Shown one piece after another: positions 26,889-35,806 of a stretch of 62,673 nucleotides of DNA. Below the pieces are notes generated by a model, which was not told the origin of the DNA, searched no databases, and worked only from the letters and a program-made list of their open reading frames with translations. Position 1 is the first letter of the stretch; every line of letters starts with the position of its first letter. The position numbers were made by a program, and so were the translations under genes. Source of the stretch: DATAEK01 sp036258055 (GTDB lineage Bacteria > Acidobacteriota > Vicinamibacteria > Vicinamibacterales > 2-12-FULL-66-21); NCBI GenBank assembly GCA_036258055.1, contig DATAEK010000196.1, positions 1 through 62,673 on the forward strand, written 5' to 3'.

Positions 26889-27524
26889 TCACTTGATGCC
26901 GGGCCGCAGCTCCCGTCCTTCGAAACGGCGGCTGCGTGCCTCGGCTGAGACGCTCTGAAGGTAGTCGGTCGCCTGGAGCACGGTGTTGAAGATGAACTTC
27001 CCCACCGTTCCCAGGCTGACGGTGCTTTCGTCCTGACCGAATACCGCGTCCCCCGCGTTCTGAATCTCGCGCTCGGCGATCGTGCCGACGGTGACGATCA
27101 TCCGAAGGTAGTAGTGCCCGTCGTCGGACACCGCGTCGGCGGGAGCGACGTCCACCCGCAGTTGCAAGCGTTCCGGCAAATCGGGATACGCCGTACGGCC
27201 GTAGGGACTCGAGACCGCGATCTGACTGGTGACCGGATCTCGGGCGATACGATAGACCGTGATCGAAGCGGGGCGCACGATCTTGTCCCAGATCGCGCGG
27301 TCCTCCCACATCTCGGTCTGCAGCCGTACGTGAAGCGATCCTCCAGCCTGAACGACCTGTTTCAGCTTGTCCGGCAGTGACTGCCGGAGCTCCACCGAGG
27401 CGCGGACGGTCGGCCCCACTATCCGGATCTCGGCGACCCTCGCTTCGAGCGCCGCCGCTTGAATGATGCACGGGACCAGCAGTACGGTGACGATGAACGC
27501 GCGGAGGCAGAAAGTCCGCGTCAT
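26889..27524 (-). CDS. exported DUF4390-like protein
   Basis: 211 residues from ATG 27524, with a signal peptide (TFCLRAFIVTVLLVPCIIQA). The body is beta-rich: VRASVELRQSLPDKLKQVV, YRIARDPVTSQIAV and a late LYLRM-like segment YYLRMIVTVG resemble the DUF4390 family, small periplasmic proteins of unknown role. It follows the Omp85-type gene by 2 bases, so probably works with it in the envelope. Confidence 0.7.
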   Translation of the reverse strand: MTRTFCLRAFIVTVLLVPCIIQAAALEARVAEIRIVGPTVRASVELRQSLPDKLKQVVQAGGSLHVRLQTEMWEDRAIWDKIVRPASITVYRIARDPVTSQIAVSSPYGRTAYPDLPERLQLRVDVAPADAVSDDGHYYLRMIVTVGTIAEREIQNAGDAVFGQDESTVSLGTVGKFIFNTVLQATDYLQSVSAEARSRRFEGRELRPGIK

Positions 27525-27526
27525 CG

Positions 27527-29209
27527 TCAGAACGTCGGGCTGAGACGCACGAGCACCTGAAGCGACTTCGGGATGCCGTCGAGGCGATAGCCGAACTCGA
27601 CGCGGAAGATCCCGGCCTGCACGCCGAAACCGGTGCCCTTGAGCCAATCGCGGCTCTGACCCGGAAGCGGATCCACGATGCGGCCGGCGTCGAAGAAGGC
27701 GAACAGGCTGAAGCCGCTGGTCCGCTCCGGACGTCCGCCTTCGCCGAGGTCGAGGCGATACTGCGCGTTGAAGAGCGACATCCCGTCTCCGGCGGCCTGC
27801 TTGAACTGATAGCCGTGGACGGTGCCGATCCCGCCGATGGCAAAGGTGCGCTCGATGGGAAGGTCTCCCCCGCTGAATCCCAGCACCATACGACCGGACA
27901 GCAACTGCCTCGGCGAGAGCGGGACGTAGGCGCGGCCGTTCAGGATGTGCCGATCGAACTCGTAATCGCCGCCGAGCCCGTGACCAGCAATCTCCGACGT
28001 CCAGTCCACACGCCAGCCGTACGCCTGCCGCCGGTTCGCACGATACAGATCGTCGAGGAGATGATTCGTGAACGTCGTTTCGGGATCGCGATCGAGCTGA
28101 CCGCGCGAGTCGAAGGTGTACGCGATGACGACCGATCGAAGCGAGCCACCGACGATCGGTGGATTCGGCCGGAACTCGTGATCGTCACGAAAGAAACTGA
28201 AATCGGTCGTATTCGACAACGAGTCGTGGCGATCGCGCCGAATCGAGACGGTAAGTTCCTGGTTCTGGTTCGGCATGACCGCGACGAAGCCCTGCTGGCC
28301 CTTGCGCTGGTAGTAGTCACGGAACGTGTTCCGGAAACCGAGGGCGACGGAGCTCTGTTCGGTCGAGGTGAGCCGCCAGAAATCATCGGACGCGGTGATG
28401 TCGTGGATTTCGGCGCCGAAGAAGATCTTCGGTCTGGCGACAATACGATGCTGGAAGCCCAGCGAATACCCCGCATAGTCGCGGGCGAACTTGTAAGAGA
28501 CGTGCCCGGCGATGAGGGTGTTGTGGAAACGCTCGGGATCGAAGAGCGTGAAGCCGAGCGCCACATTCGGCGAGAATCCGTCAACCGGGCTGAAGAAGTC
28601 CTCGCGGGCTTCCGAGCTGGCTCGAAAGCGGAACCTGAGGTGCTTCTCCTCGATGTGGATGACGAGGACGCGCTGGCCCGAGCGCGTCTGCAGCTCAATC
28701 CCGTCGTCGGCGACTTCGAGTCCCCCTTGCGACTCCACGATCAGTTTGTTCACCGACCGCTGGACGACCGAGCGATTGTAGATGTCGCCCGATTGAACGC
28801 CGAGGTCGCGCCTGAATCGCTTCGCGAGATCGGAGGACAGCCCTGCGAACTCGATGTCGTCGATCCGCCCTTCGTCCACCCGTAAGGTCAGGGTGCCGGA
28901 TGCCGGATCGAAGATGGCCTCGACCGTCGCACCGCCGTACCCATCGGAGGCATATCGCTTCTGGAGCTGCTGCGCGACTTGTTCGGGTGGTCCCGGCAGC
29001 TGCTGTCCTGGTGTGAGCTCCAGCAGCCACAGCACGTCCTCGGTGCTGAACACGGTGGAGCCCTCGACCACCAGCTTGTTCATGACCGGCCCGGGTTCCT
29101 GCTTCGCAGGCGTTTGCTGGGCGTGGGCAGGGACGAACGACAGCGCCAGGAAGAGAGCGGCCAGGCAGCCGCGAAGACGGACGAGTCCCGGACTGTGCGG
29201 GCGCATCAA
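27527..29209 (-). CDS. Omp85-family outer membrane protein (BamA/TamA-like)
   Basis: 560 residues: signal peptide (about 1-30), two POTRA-like domains (about 43-115 VMNKLVVEGSTVFSTEDVL; 117-190), then a beta-barrel of about 360 residues ending in an aromatic Phe (VRLSPTF) as BAM substrates do. The barrel has a VHGYQF-like segment corresponding to the Omp85 VRGY motif. Only two POTRAs rather than five, so TamA or another Omp85 translocase rather than BamA itself. Coupled to the JAMM gene (4-base overlap) and DUF4390 gene. Confidence 0.85.
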   Translation of the reverse strand: MMRPHSPGLVRLRGCLAALFLALSFVPAHAQQTPAKQEPGPVMNKLVVEGSTVFSTEDVLWLLELTPGQQLPGPPEQVAQQLQKRYASDGYGGATVEAIFDPASGTLTLRVDEGRIDDIEFAGLSSDLAKRFRRDLGVQSGDIYNRSVVQRSVNKLIVESQGGLEVADDGIELQTRSGQRVLVIHIEEKHLRFRFRASSEAREDFFSPVDGFSPNVALGFTLFDPERFHNTLIAGHVSYKFARDYAGYSLGFQHRIVARPKIFFGAEIHDITASDDFWRLTSTEQSSVALGFRNTFRDYYQRKGQQGFVAVMPNQNQELTVSIRRDRHDSLSNTTDFSFFRDDHEFRPNPPIVGGSLRSVVIAYTFDSRGQLDRDPETTFTNHLLDDLYRANRRQAYGWRVDWTSEIAGHGLGGDYEFDRHILNGRAYVPLSPRQLLSGRMVLGFSGGDLPIERTFAIGGIGTVHGYQFKQAAGDGMSLFNAQYRLDLGEGGRPERTSGFSLFAFFDAGRIVDPLPGQSRDWLKGTGFGVQAGIFRVEFGYRLDGIPKSLQVLVRLSPTF

Positions 29210-29619
29210 GGCACTGGGACGAGTTCGACGGCCGCAACGTTCCCTGAACGGATTCGAAAAGCTCTGATCTCCGGACGTTCAGGTGTGACGAGTGACACGA
29301 TGACGTGAAGGAACTCGGGGTAGTGGGCCTCCGCCACGTCTGAAGGCGACGGGATCGGGCGCGAAGCCGGATGCGAGTGGTACGAACCGACGATGGCCCG
29401 TGGGGTACCGCGCAGCGCGCGCTGAAGCTGGAAATGATCGCGTGGATCCACCTGGAAACGGACCGGGCTCGCTGCGAGATTTGCCGTCGGGACGCTCTCG
29501 TCGATGAGCGATGGCGTGCCCACGAGCAGCCCGCAACACTCGAGCGGCGCTTGCGCCGACGCGTGGGCGGCAAGGCTATCCAGAACTCGTGTTCGAATCC
29601 GCACTGACTGGTTCAGCAT
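29206..29619 (-). CDS. JAMM/MPN+ metalloprotease
   Basis: 137 residues with a complete JAMM site: Glu27 (PLECCGLL), His81-x-His83-Pro and Ser91-x2-Asp94 in GSYHSHPASRPIPSPSD. Bacterial members cleave peptides from carrier proteins (Mec+/CysO) or ubiquitin-like proteins. No sulfur-carrier or E1-like gene is near; instead it heads an operon with an Omp85-type protein. It has no signal peptide, so it should act in the cytoplasm. Confidence 0.88.
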   Translation of the reverse strand: MLNQSVRIRTRVLDSLAAHASAQAPLECCGLLVGTPSLIDESVPTANLAASPVRFQVDPRDHFQLQRALRGTPRAIVGSYHSHPASRPIPSPSDVAEAHYPEFLHVIVSLVTPERPEIRAFRIRSGNVAAVELVPVP

Positions 29620-29786
29620 TGATCAGTGCTCGCGGGGCTCCACCTCCGCTCGCTGCAGCCTCGCGCCTTCGCGCTTCGCGCTCGGCTGCGGCCGCGGGCG
29701 CTGCTGATTCCGCCTCTGTCCATGTTCGGCCCGATCTCAGCACGGCCGACTCTGTCTCGCGACGCCTCGCTTCGCGAAAAGCGGCG

Positions 29787-30968
29787 TTACACGGTCTCCA
29801 CGATCATCGCGATACCCATGCCGCCGCCGATGCACAGTGACGCGGCGCCGCGGCCGCCACCCCGCGCGCGGAGCGCGTGGATAAGAGTGGTGAGCACGCG
29901 CGCGCCGCTCGCGCCGAGGGGATGTCCGAGCGCGACTGCTCCGCCGTGGACATTCACCCTGGCCGGATCGAGCGCGAGCTCGCGGATGACCGCCAGCGAT
30001 TGGGCCGCGAACGCTTCGTTCAGCTCGAACAGATCGAGGTCCGCGAGGGCGATGCCTGCCCGCTTCGCCGCCTTGTTGAGAGCGCTGACCGGTCCCATCC
30101 CCATGATCATGGGATCCACACCGCTCGTGGCGTATGACAGAACGCGCGCCAGAGGAGCGCGGCCGATCGCCCGCGCTTTGGTTTCCGTTGACACGACGAG
30201 TGCTGCGGCACCGTCATTGATTCCCGAAGCGTTCCCGGCGGTCACGGTTCCGTCCTTGAGGAACGCAGGCTTGAGCGGCGCGAGTTTCTCGATCGTTGTC
30301 CCGGGGCGGGGATATTCGTCACGCGTCACGCGCACCGGAGTTCCCTTCCGCTGCGGCACCTCGACGGCGACGATTTCCTTTTCGAACGTGCCTGATTCAA
30401 CAGCTTCGACCGCGCGCCGCTGACTCTCTGCCGAGAACGCATCCTGATCCGCGCGCGAGACCTTGTAGCGCTTCGCAATCTCCTCGGCGGTCACGCCCAT
30501 GTGGCAACCGCACATCGCGTCGGTCAGCCCTTCCTGGACCATGTAGTCCACGACCTCGGCGTTGCCCATGCGGTAACCCCAGCGGGCGCCCTTCAGCAGA
30601 AACGGCGCGTTGCTCATGGATTCCATGCCACCGGCAACGACGAGGTCGATATAGCCGGACGTGACTGCCTCTACGGCGTGGACGACCGCCTGCAGGCCTG
30701 AGCCACAGACACGGTTTATCGTTTCGGCCGGTACCTCGACCGGCAGCCCGGCCTTGAGCGCGGCGTGGCGTGCCGGGTTCATCCCGGCCCCCGCCTGAAG
30801 GACGCACCCCATCACCACGTCACCGATCTCTGCGACCTCCGCGCCCGCGCGCCCAACGGCTTCGCGAATCGCAATCGCACCGAGATCGACGACTGACAAA
30901 TTCCTGAATGCACCGCCGAACGATCCGATCGGTGTCCGGCACGCGCTGAGAATGACCGCGTTGTCCAT
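29787..30968 (-). CDS. acetyl-CoA C-acetyltransferase (thiolase)
   Basis: Condenses two acetyl-CoA to acetoacetyl-CoA, or the reverse. From ATG 30968 it has 393 residues. Catalytic Cys88 is in NRVCGSGLQ, His in GGAVALGHPLGASG, and the second Cys in LCIGGGMG. Another ATG at 30986 is in frame, but a TATAGG hexamer at 30981-30976 lies between, favouring 30968. Downstream of acetoacetyl-CoA synthetase on the same strand: together they would interconvert acetoacetate and acetyl-CoA, as in ketone-body or poly-hydroxybutyrate metabolism. Confidence 0.94.
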   Translation of the reverse strand: MDNAVILSACRTPIGSFGGAFRNLSVVDLGAIAIREAVGRAGAEVAEIGDVVMGCVLQAGAGMNPARHAALKAGLPVEVPAETINRVCGSGLQAVVHAVEAVTSGYIDLVVAGGMESMSNAPFLLKGARWGYRMGNAEVVDYMVQEGLTDAMCGCHMGVTAEEIAKRYKVSRADQDAFSAESQRRAVEAVESGTFEKEIVAVEVPQRKGTPVRVTRDEYPRPGTTIEKLAPLKPAFLKDGTVTAGNASGINDGAAALVVSTETKARAIGRAPLARVLSYATSGVDPMIMGMGPVSALNKAAKRAGIALADLDLFELNEAFAAQSLAVIRELALDPARVNVHGGAVALGHPLGASGARVLTTLIHALRARGGGRGAASLCIGGGMGIAMIVETV

Positions 30969-30975
30969 GTCTGGT

Positions 30976-30981
30976 CCTATA
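30976..30981 (-). promoter_or_regulatory. putative -10 element of the thiolase gene
   Basis: TATAGG on the minus strand, 7 bases from the ATG at 30968. The -35 position would fall in the heptamer repeat just upstream. Confidence 0.4.
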
Positions 30982-30987
30982 CTCATT

Positions 30988-31040
30988 CGCTGTCCGCTGT
31001 CCGCTGTCCGCTGTCCGCTGTCCGCTGTCCGCTGTCCGCT
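30988..31040. repeat. CGCTGTC heptamer, seven and a half tandem copies
   Basis: Seven perfect tandem CGCTGTC units (30988-31036) plus CGCT. The array lies between the acetoacetyl-CoA synthetase stop and the thiolase start, where the thiolase -35 should be. A two-and-a-half copy array of the same heptamer lies at 48561. Confidence 0.95.
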
Positions 31041-31053
31041 CCAGAGCCTTGGC

Positions 31054-33012
31054 TCAGCGCGAAAGTTCCTCTCGATCTTTGAACTGCTCCAGCGCTTCAG
31101 GATTCGCCAGTGCGTCCAGATTCTTCACCGGGCGATCGTGGATGACCTCCCGAACGGCCAGTTCCACAATCTTCCCGCTCTTCGTGCGTGGAATATCAGA
31201 AACCTGGACGATGCGCGCCGGGACGTGCCGGGGCGTGGTGTTCTGACGTATCTGCTGTCGAATACGATCCTCGAGCTGCGGCGAAAGCGTCAGGCCGTCA
31301 CGGAGCCGCACGAACAGGACGACACGCTCGTCGTTGTCCCAGCGCTGTCCCACGGCGAGGCTCTCGAGGATTTCAGGAAGCTGTTCGACCTGCCGGTAGA
31401 TCTCCGCCGTCCCGATTCGGACACCACCGGGGTTCAGCACGGCATCGGAACGCCCAAAGATGATGATGCCGTCGTGTTCGGTCAGCTCAACGTAGTCGCC
31501 GTGATGCCAGACCCCCGGGTAGCGATTGAAGTACGCCGCCTGATACTTCTTCCCGTCCGGATCATTCCAGAACGAGACCGGCATCGACGGGAAGGGCATC
31601 GTGCAGACGAGTTCGCCCTTTTCACCACGGACCGGACGGCCGTCTTCGTCGAACACCTCGACCCGCATGCCCAGCCCGCGTGCCTGAATCTCGCCCCGCC
31701 AGACCGGCCCGATTGGATTGCCGCCCACGAAGCAGCTGATGATGTCGGTTCCACCCGACATCGACGCCAGGTGGATGTCGCGCTTGACGCTCGAATACAC
31801 GAAATCAAAGCTCTCCGGCGAGAGCGGCGACCCCGTGGACGTCATGGTCCGAAGTGTCTCGAGCCGGTGGGTGTTGATCGGCGTCAGGCCAGCCTTCTGA
31901 ACCGCATCGATGTACTTGGCCGAGGTGCCGAAGAGCGTCATCCCGGTCTCGTCAGCGAGATCGAACAACACGTTGCCGTCCGGATGGAAGGGTGATCCGT
32001 CGTACAGCAGAATCGTCGCGCCTGAGGCCAGCACGGATACCAGCCAGTTCCACATCATCCAGCCGGTGGTGGTGAAGTAGAAGACGCGATCACCCCGCTG
32101 AATGTCGCAATGAAGCTGATGTTCTTTCAAGTGCTGAATCAGCGTGCCGCCCGCGCCGTGCACGATGCACTTCGGCACACCCGTGGTTCCGGATGAGTAC
32201 AGGATGTAGAGCGGATGATTGAAGGGAAGCGGGTCGTACACCGCTTCCGTCGACGAGACGTTCCCTGCGAACTCCTCCCATCGCTGCGCGTGTGGCACGT
32301 CGCGCAGCGCGGGAGAGGGATCCAAGTACGGCACGACGATGGTGTGCTCGACCGTGGCGAGCGACCGGGTGACGGCCGCGAGTCGCTCGAGGCAGTCGTG
32401 CTGCTTCCCACCGTAGACGTAGCCGTCAGCCGCGACGAGAATCCGCGGGCCAATCTGTCCGAAGCGATCGAGGATTCCCTGAACACCGAAGTCGGGGGAG
32501 CACGACGACCACATGGCGCCGACGGCCGCGGCGCCAAGCGCTGCGATGATCGCCTCGGGCAAGTTGGGAAGATAGCCCGCAATGCGATCGCCGGGTCTGA
32601 TGCCTGCGCGCCGCAGTGCGGCCGCAAACGCCGCGACCTGACCGCGAACCTCGCCGAAGGTCAGGTCTCGTCTGACGTTCCCTTCGCCACGGAATGCGAT
32701 TGCGACGTCGTCAGGCGCACGTGGACGAAGGAGATTCTCGGCGAAGTTCAGCGTCGCATCTGGAAAGAACCTGGCGCCCGGCATGCGGCCGAAACGATCG
32801 ATGCCGCGTTCGCCCATCGTTCCGAAAATCTCGGAGAAGTCCCACATGACACGCCAGAAGTCCTCGGCGCGATCGATCGAGAACCGATACAGGCTGCTGT
32901 AGTCCGGAATCGCGGTGTGGAAACGTTCCTCGACGGCGCGCATGAAGCGCGTCAACGTGGCGCCGGCGATGCGATCGGCTGACGGGGTCCAGAGCGGCGC
33001 GTCGGCGGTCAC
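31054..33012 (-). CDS. acetoacetate-CoA ligase
   Basis: Activates acetoacetate to acetoacetyl-CoA with ATP. 652 residues from a GTG that overlaps the acetyltransferase stop as GTGA, the typical length for AacS. ANL motifs: YSSGTTGVPK near residue 275, GRSDAVLNPGGVRIG and a carboxy-terminal lysine in RTKSGK. AacS is recognised over acetyl-CoA synthetase by the start PLWTPS and the first domain (FWRVMWDFSEIFG). The thiolase follows. Confidence 0.92.
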   Translation of the reverse strand: MTADAPLWTPSADRIAGATLTRFMRAVEERFHTAIPDYSSLYRFSIDRAEDFWRVMWDFSEIFGTMGERGIDRFGRMPGARFFPDATLNFAENLLRPRAPDDVAIAFRGEGNVRRDLTFGEVRGQVAAFAAALRRAGIRPGDRIAGYLPNLPEAIIAALGAAAVGAMWSSCSPDFGVQGILDRFGQIGPRILVAADGYVYGGKQHDCLERLAAVTRSLATVEHTIVVPYLDPSPALRDVPHAQRWEEFAGNVSSTEAVYDPLPFNHPLYILYSSGTTGVPKCIVHGAGGTLIQHLKEHQLHCDIQRGDRVFYFTTTGWMMWNWLVSVLASGATILLYDGSPFHPDGNVLFDLADETGMTLFGTSAKYIDAVQKAGLTPINTHRLETLRTMTSTGSPLSPESFDFVYSSVKRDIHLASMSGGTDIISCFVGGNPIGPVWRGEIQARGLGMRVEVFDEDGRPVRGEKGELVCTMPFPSMPVSFWNDPDGKKYQAAYFNRYPGVWHHGDYVELTEHDGIIIFGRSDAVLNPGGVRIGTAEIYRQVEQLPEILESLAVGQRWDNDERVVLFVRLRDGLTLSPQLEDRIRQQIRQNTTPRHVPARIVQVSDIPRTKSGKIVELAVREVIHDRPVKNLDALANPEALEQFKDREELSR

Positions 33013-33518
33013 ACGGCGTACTCTTCGGTGCGGAATACCTGGAACCCGCGTTTGAGGTAGTTTGGCAGCGCCGCCGGATGATCCAGCGTCGAGGTGTGGA
33101 GCCAGACGCGGGTCGCGCCCAGCGCCCACGCGCGTTCGACCGCTTCCGTCAGCAGGTAGGCGCCGAAACCACGCCCGGTGAATTCCTTCAGCAGGCCGAA
33201 GTAGGCAACTTCGAACGCATCGTCGGGATCGCGCCGCAGCTCGAAGTAACCGGCCGGGGCGCCGGCAACGGTCAATAGCCAGAGCGATACCGATGGATCA
33301 TGGAGGTAATTCAAGATGTCCTGATCCGTCCAGCCGAGACGATCGACCCAGTGGTATCGGCGGCCCACCTCGCTGTAGAGAAAACGCCAGAACGACGGCG
33401 GACATTCCTCGACCCGCTCCACACGAACCGGCAGATCATCGATCCGGGCGGGGTGCAGTTCGCCAGGATCGCGCAGCTCGAGGTAGGTTCGCACCGCCGG
33501 TTGCGACTTATTCGCCAT
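33009..33518 (-). CDS. GNAT family N-acetyltransferase
   Basis: 169 residues from ATG 33518, which overlaps the tyrA stop by 11 bases. GNAT motif A is seen in AYFGLLKEFTGRGFGAYLL, with the acetyl-CoA loop GRGFG, and motif B in LPNYLKRGFQVFRTEEY. Substrate unknown. Linked by short overlaps to tyrA and the AacS gene. Confidence 0.87.
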   Translation of the reverse strand: MANKSQPAVRTYLELRDPGELHPARIDDLPVRVERVEECPPSFWRFLYSEVGRRYHWVDRLGWTDQDILNYLHDPSVSLWLLTVAGAPAGYFELRRDPDDAFEVAYFGLLKEFTGRGFGAYLLTEAVERAWALGATRVWLHTSTLDHPAALPNYLKRGFQVFRTEEYAV

Positions 33519-34404
33519 CGTCGAGGTGCCGCTTCCAGCCCGCGGCGGACTCGAAGATGCGATCGAGCGCGCCATGCTCGGGGAGATCGCGGCGCAGATC
33601 CTGAAGAACGGCGATCAGTTCGTCGAGTGCTTTCCGAATGTTCTCTGGATTTGTCTCGGCGATGTCACGCCAGATCTCAGGTGGACTGGACGCCAGGCGG
33701 GTCGTATCGCGAAGACCTCGGCCCGAGAGCGCCAGCCCGTCGGCGCCCGCGTGTTCACCCACGACGTGCATGAGCGCGCTGGCCGTCAGCTGAGGGAGGT
33801 GACTCAAATACCCAATCAGACGGTCGTGGGCGTCGGCGTCGATTCGTCTCGGATGCGCGTCGAGCGCGGCAATGAACTGTTCGAGACGGTCGAGATCGTC
33901 CGGGCGGGCATCTGGAGGGGGCGTGATCAGCCAGGGGCGTCCCGCGAAAAGGTCCGGCCTGGCTGCCGAGAACCCGCCCGCGGCAGCGCCGGCCAGTGGA
34001 TGGCCACCGATGAAGCGCATACGCGGTGGGAGTGAGCGAGCCGCCGCGAGCGTTGACGCCTTTGTGCCACCGACGTCGGTCACGAACACGTCGCCGGGGA
34101 CGTAATCCGACAGGCGTCCGAGCGTGGTGATGTTCTGTTGAACCGGCGCGGCGAGCACTATCAGGTCCGCGTCACCTGCCATGACGAGGTCATCGCCGGC
34201 GACGTCTGCGGTGTGGGACCGCATCGCCGCCTCCAGGACATCCTTGCTATCGATCGCGATGATCAGTCCGCGCGCCCAGCGCCGGCGGATGGCCATCGCC
34301 AGCGACCCACCAATCAATCCGAGCCCGACGATGGCGATCCGTTCGAACACCGGTGCCTCGTCGGCGGGACGGTTGCGATCGATGACAGGAAGTTGCCGGG
34401 CCAC
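33508..34404 (-). CDS. tyrA: prephenate dehydrogenase
   Basis: Oxidative decarboxylation of prephenate to 4-hydroxyphenylpyruvate (or arogenate to tyrosine). 298 residues, GTG start. NAD motif GLGLIG at 27-32, VTDVGGTKAS and the substrate region GGHPLAG are present. There is no ACT domain, so feedback control may be lacking or different. A 334-base repeat-rich gap separates it from aroF, so it may be a separate transcript from the trp cluster. Confidence 0.93.
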   Translation of the reverse strand: MARQLPVIDRNRPADEAPVFERIAIVGLGLIGGSLAMAIRRRWARGLIIAIDSKDVLEAAMRSHTADVAGDDLVMAGDADLIVLAAPVQQNITTLGRLSDYVPGDVFVTDVGGTKASTLAAARSLPPRMRFIGGHPLAGAAAGGFSAARPDLFAGRPWLITPPPDARPDDLDRLEQFIAALDAHPRRIDADAHDRLIGYLSHLPQLTASALMHVVGEHAGADGLALSGRGLRDTTRLASSPPEIWRDIAETNPENIRKALDELIAVLQDLRRDLPEHGALDRIFESAAGWKRHLDDGE

Positions 34405-34565
34405 GGTGTGTTGATGTGATCGCGGCTAGCCGCGGAGGTGATCTGCTTCAATCCTGGCTACGGTTCGCAGCCTGTTAGCGCGTTCTGATTCCGCAACGCC
34501 CGTCTGCCCTTGCCCGTTCACGGGCACCTCTCAGCGGATTCGACCTGCAGTTACGATCGTTCGGG

Positions 34566-34605
34566 GCGAATTCCGCAGCCGCGACAGCGGAGGGCTACCA
34601 TGAAT
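34566..34605. repeat. half copy of the 79-base element
   Basis: GCGAATTCCGCAGCCGCGAC followed by AGCGGAGGGCTACC aligns with 34681-34716 (GCGAATTCCGCGGCCCCGAC) with a few substitutions and small gaps. The left arm is not recognisable. Confidence 0.6.
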
Positions 34606-34646
34606 CCTACGTGTGACGTCCTACTAGCCCTAGTGGACCGTATCAG

Positions 34647-34725
34647 CTGATTCAGTAGCGGTCGACCTTGGTCGGTCGATGCGAATTCCGCGGCCCCGAC
34701 AACGGAGCGGCCGCTACCGATTCAG
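34647..34725. repeat. 79-base inverted-repeat element (MITE/REP-like)
   Basis: Left end CTGATTCAGTAGCGGTCG and right end, read on the other strand, CTGAATCGGTAGCGGCCG match at 15 of 18 positions. Inside are GTCGACCTTGGTCGGTCGA and GCGGCCCCGAC-type smaller palindromes. A half copy lies 80 bases away, so it is a repeated unit rather than a simple terminator. Confidence 0.7.
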
Positions 34726-34738
34726 GCGTTACGGTCTA

Positions 34739-35788
34739 TTAGATGCCCCAGCCGCGGCGCGTTACCGGTTCGAGACAGATGCTGCGGCCAATCGCCGGAG
34801 CAATGATGCGGAGCTCGGCCATCAGCCGATCGAACTGCGCAGGGAACAGCGACTGTGCGCCATCGCTCTTCGCGTGATCGGGATCGCAGTGCACCTCGAT
34901 CAGGAGGCCGTCGGCGCCGGCCGCGACGGCGGCGCGTGCCATCGGTGTCACTTTGTCCCGTCGCCCGGTGCCGTGGCTCGGATCCGCGAGCACCGGCAGG
35001 TGGCTGAGGCTCTGGACGACGGGGATGGCAGAGATGTCCAGCGTGTTTCGCGTGTAGCTCTCGAAGGTTCGGATGCCGCGCTCGCACAGCATGACGCTCA
35101 TGTTGCCGCCGGCGAGGATGTATTCAGCCGACAGCAGCCACTCTTCGATGGTCGCGGAAATCCCCCGCTTCAGCAGCACCGGCGTGCGGGTCCGACCAAG
35201 CTCGCGGAGCAGCGTGAAATTCTGCATGTTGCGGGCGCCGACCTGCAGGATGTGCGCGTAGCGCTCGACGACCTCGAGCTGGCTCAGGTCCATGATCTCG
35301 GACACGAGCTTGAGGTTGTGGCGGTCGGCGGCCTCGCGGAGCATCCGCAGGCCTTCTTCGCCGAGACCCTGGAAGCTGTATGGTGAACTGCGCGGTTTGA
35401 ACGCGCCACCGCGCAGCACCTTCGCCCCCGCGGCCTTCACCGCGGCTGCGGCGGCATCGACCTGCGCGTCGCTCTCCGCCGAGCAGGGCCCGGCCATGAC
35501 GATCACTTCATCGCCGCCTATCCGCACGTCGCCGATCGTCACGACCGTGTTCTGCGGCCGGAAGGTGCGGCTGGCGAGCTTGTAGGGCTCGGTGATCCGC
35601 AGCACCTCCTGCACGCCGTCGAGCACCTGGATCAGCCCCGGATCGAACGCACGATTTCCGCCCACCGCGCCCAGCACGGTGCGCAGCGCGCCGGTCGATC
35701 GATGGACGTCGAATCCCATCTCGACGAGGTGTGCGATCACTGCTTGAATCTGCTCGTCATTGGCGAGCTCTTTCATCACGACTACCAT
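34739..35788 (-). CDS. aroF: 3-deoxy-7-phosphoheptulonate synthase (type I-beta)
   Basis: First step of the shikimate pathway: PEP + erythrose-4-phosphate to DAHP. 349 residues, like the Thermotoga enzyme, with an amino-terminal ferredoxin-like regulatory domain (1-70) and TIM barrel. Seen: GPCSAES, LRGGAFKPRSSPYSFQG, GARNMQN, LADPSHGTGRR and the metal His in IEVHCDPDHAKSDG. The regulatory domain is where Tyr or Phe inhibit in relatives. It follows aroQ by 18 bases. Confidence 0.95.
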   Translation of the reverse strand: MVVVMKELANDEQIQAVIAHLVEMGFDVHRSTGALRTVLGAVGGNRAFDPGLIQVLDGVQEVLRITEPYKLASRTFRPQNTVVTIGDVRIGGDEVIVMAGPCSAESDAQVDAAAAAVKAAGAKVLRGGAFKPRSSPYSFQGLGEEGLRMLREAADRHNLKLVSEIMDLSQLEVVERYAHILQVGARNMQNFTLLRELGRTRTPVLLKRGISATIEEWLLSAEYILAGGNMSVMLCERGIRTFESYTRNTLDISAIPVVQSLSHLPVLADPSHGTGRRDKVTPMARAAVAAGADGLLIEVHCDPDHAKSDGAQSLFPAQFDRLMAELRIIAPAIGRSICLEPVTRRGWGI

Positions 35789-35806
35789 GGTGTTTCTCGC
35801 TCTATT

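Larger units (their letters stand above)
34405..34738. other. non-coding gap with palindromes
   Basis: No credible gene in either direction. It holds the perfect 14-base palindrome CGCGGCTAGCCGCG (34421-34434), a hairpin TGCCCG-TTCA-CGGGCA (34511-34526), a partial copy (34566-34605) and a full copy (34647-34725) of an inverted-repeat element. No tRNA-like fold seen. These may end aroF transcription or provide a tyrA promoter; no clear -35/-10 pair was found. Confidence 0.6.

Noticed and set aside
27815..28885. 356-codon open frame opposite the Omp85 gene
   Set aside because: Antisense to an intact signal-peptide-bearing gene with Phe-terminated barrel; no recognisable domain.
30988..31040. 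Heptamer array as a CRISPR
   Set aside because: Units are 7 bases with no spacers, and there are no cas genes.
34405..34738. tRNA or small RNA gene in the tyrA-aroF gap
   Set aside because: A GGTTCGCAGCC string resembles a T-loop, but no acceptor stem or anticodon arm fits around it.
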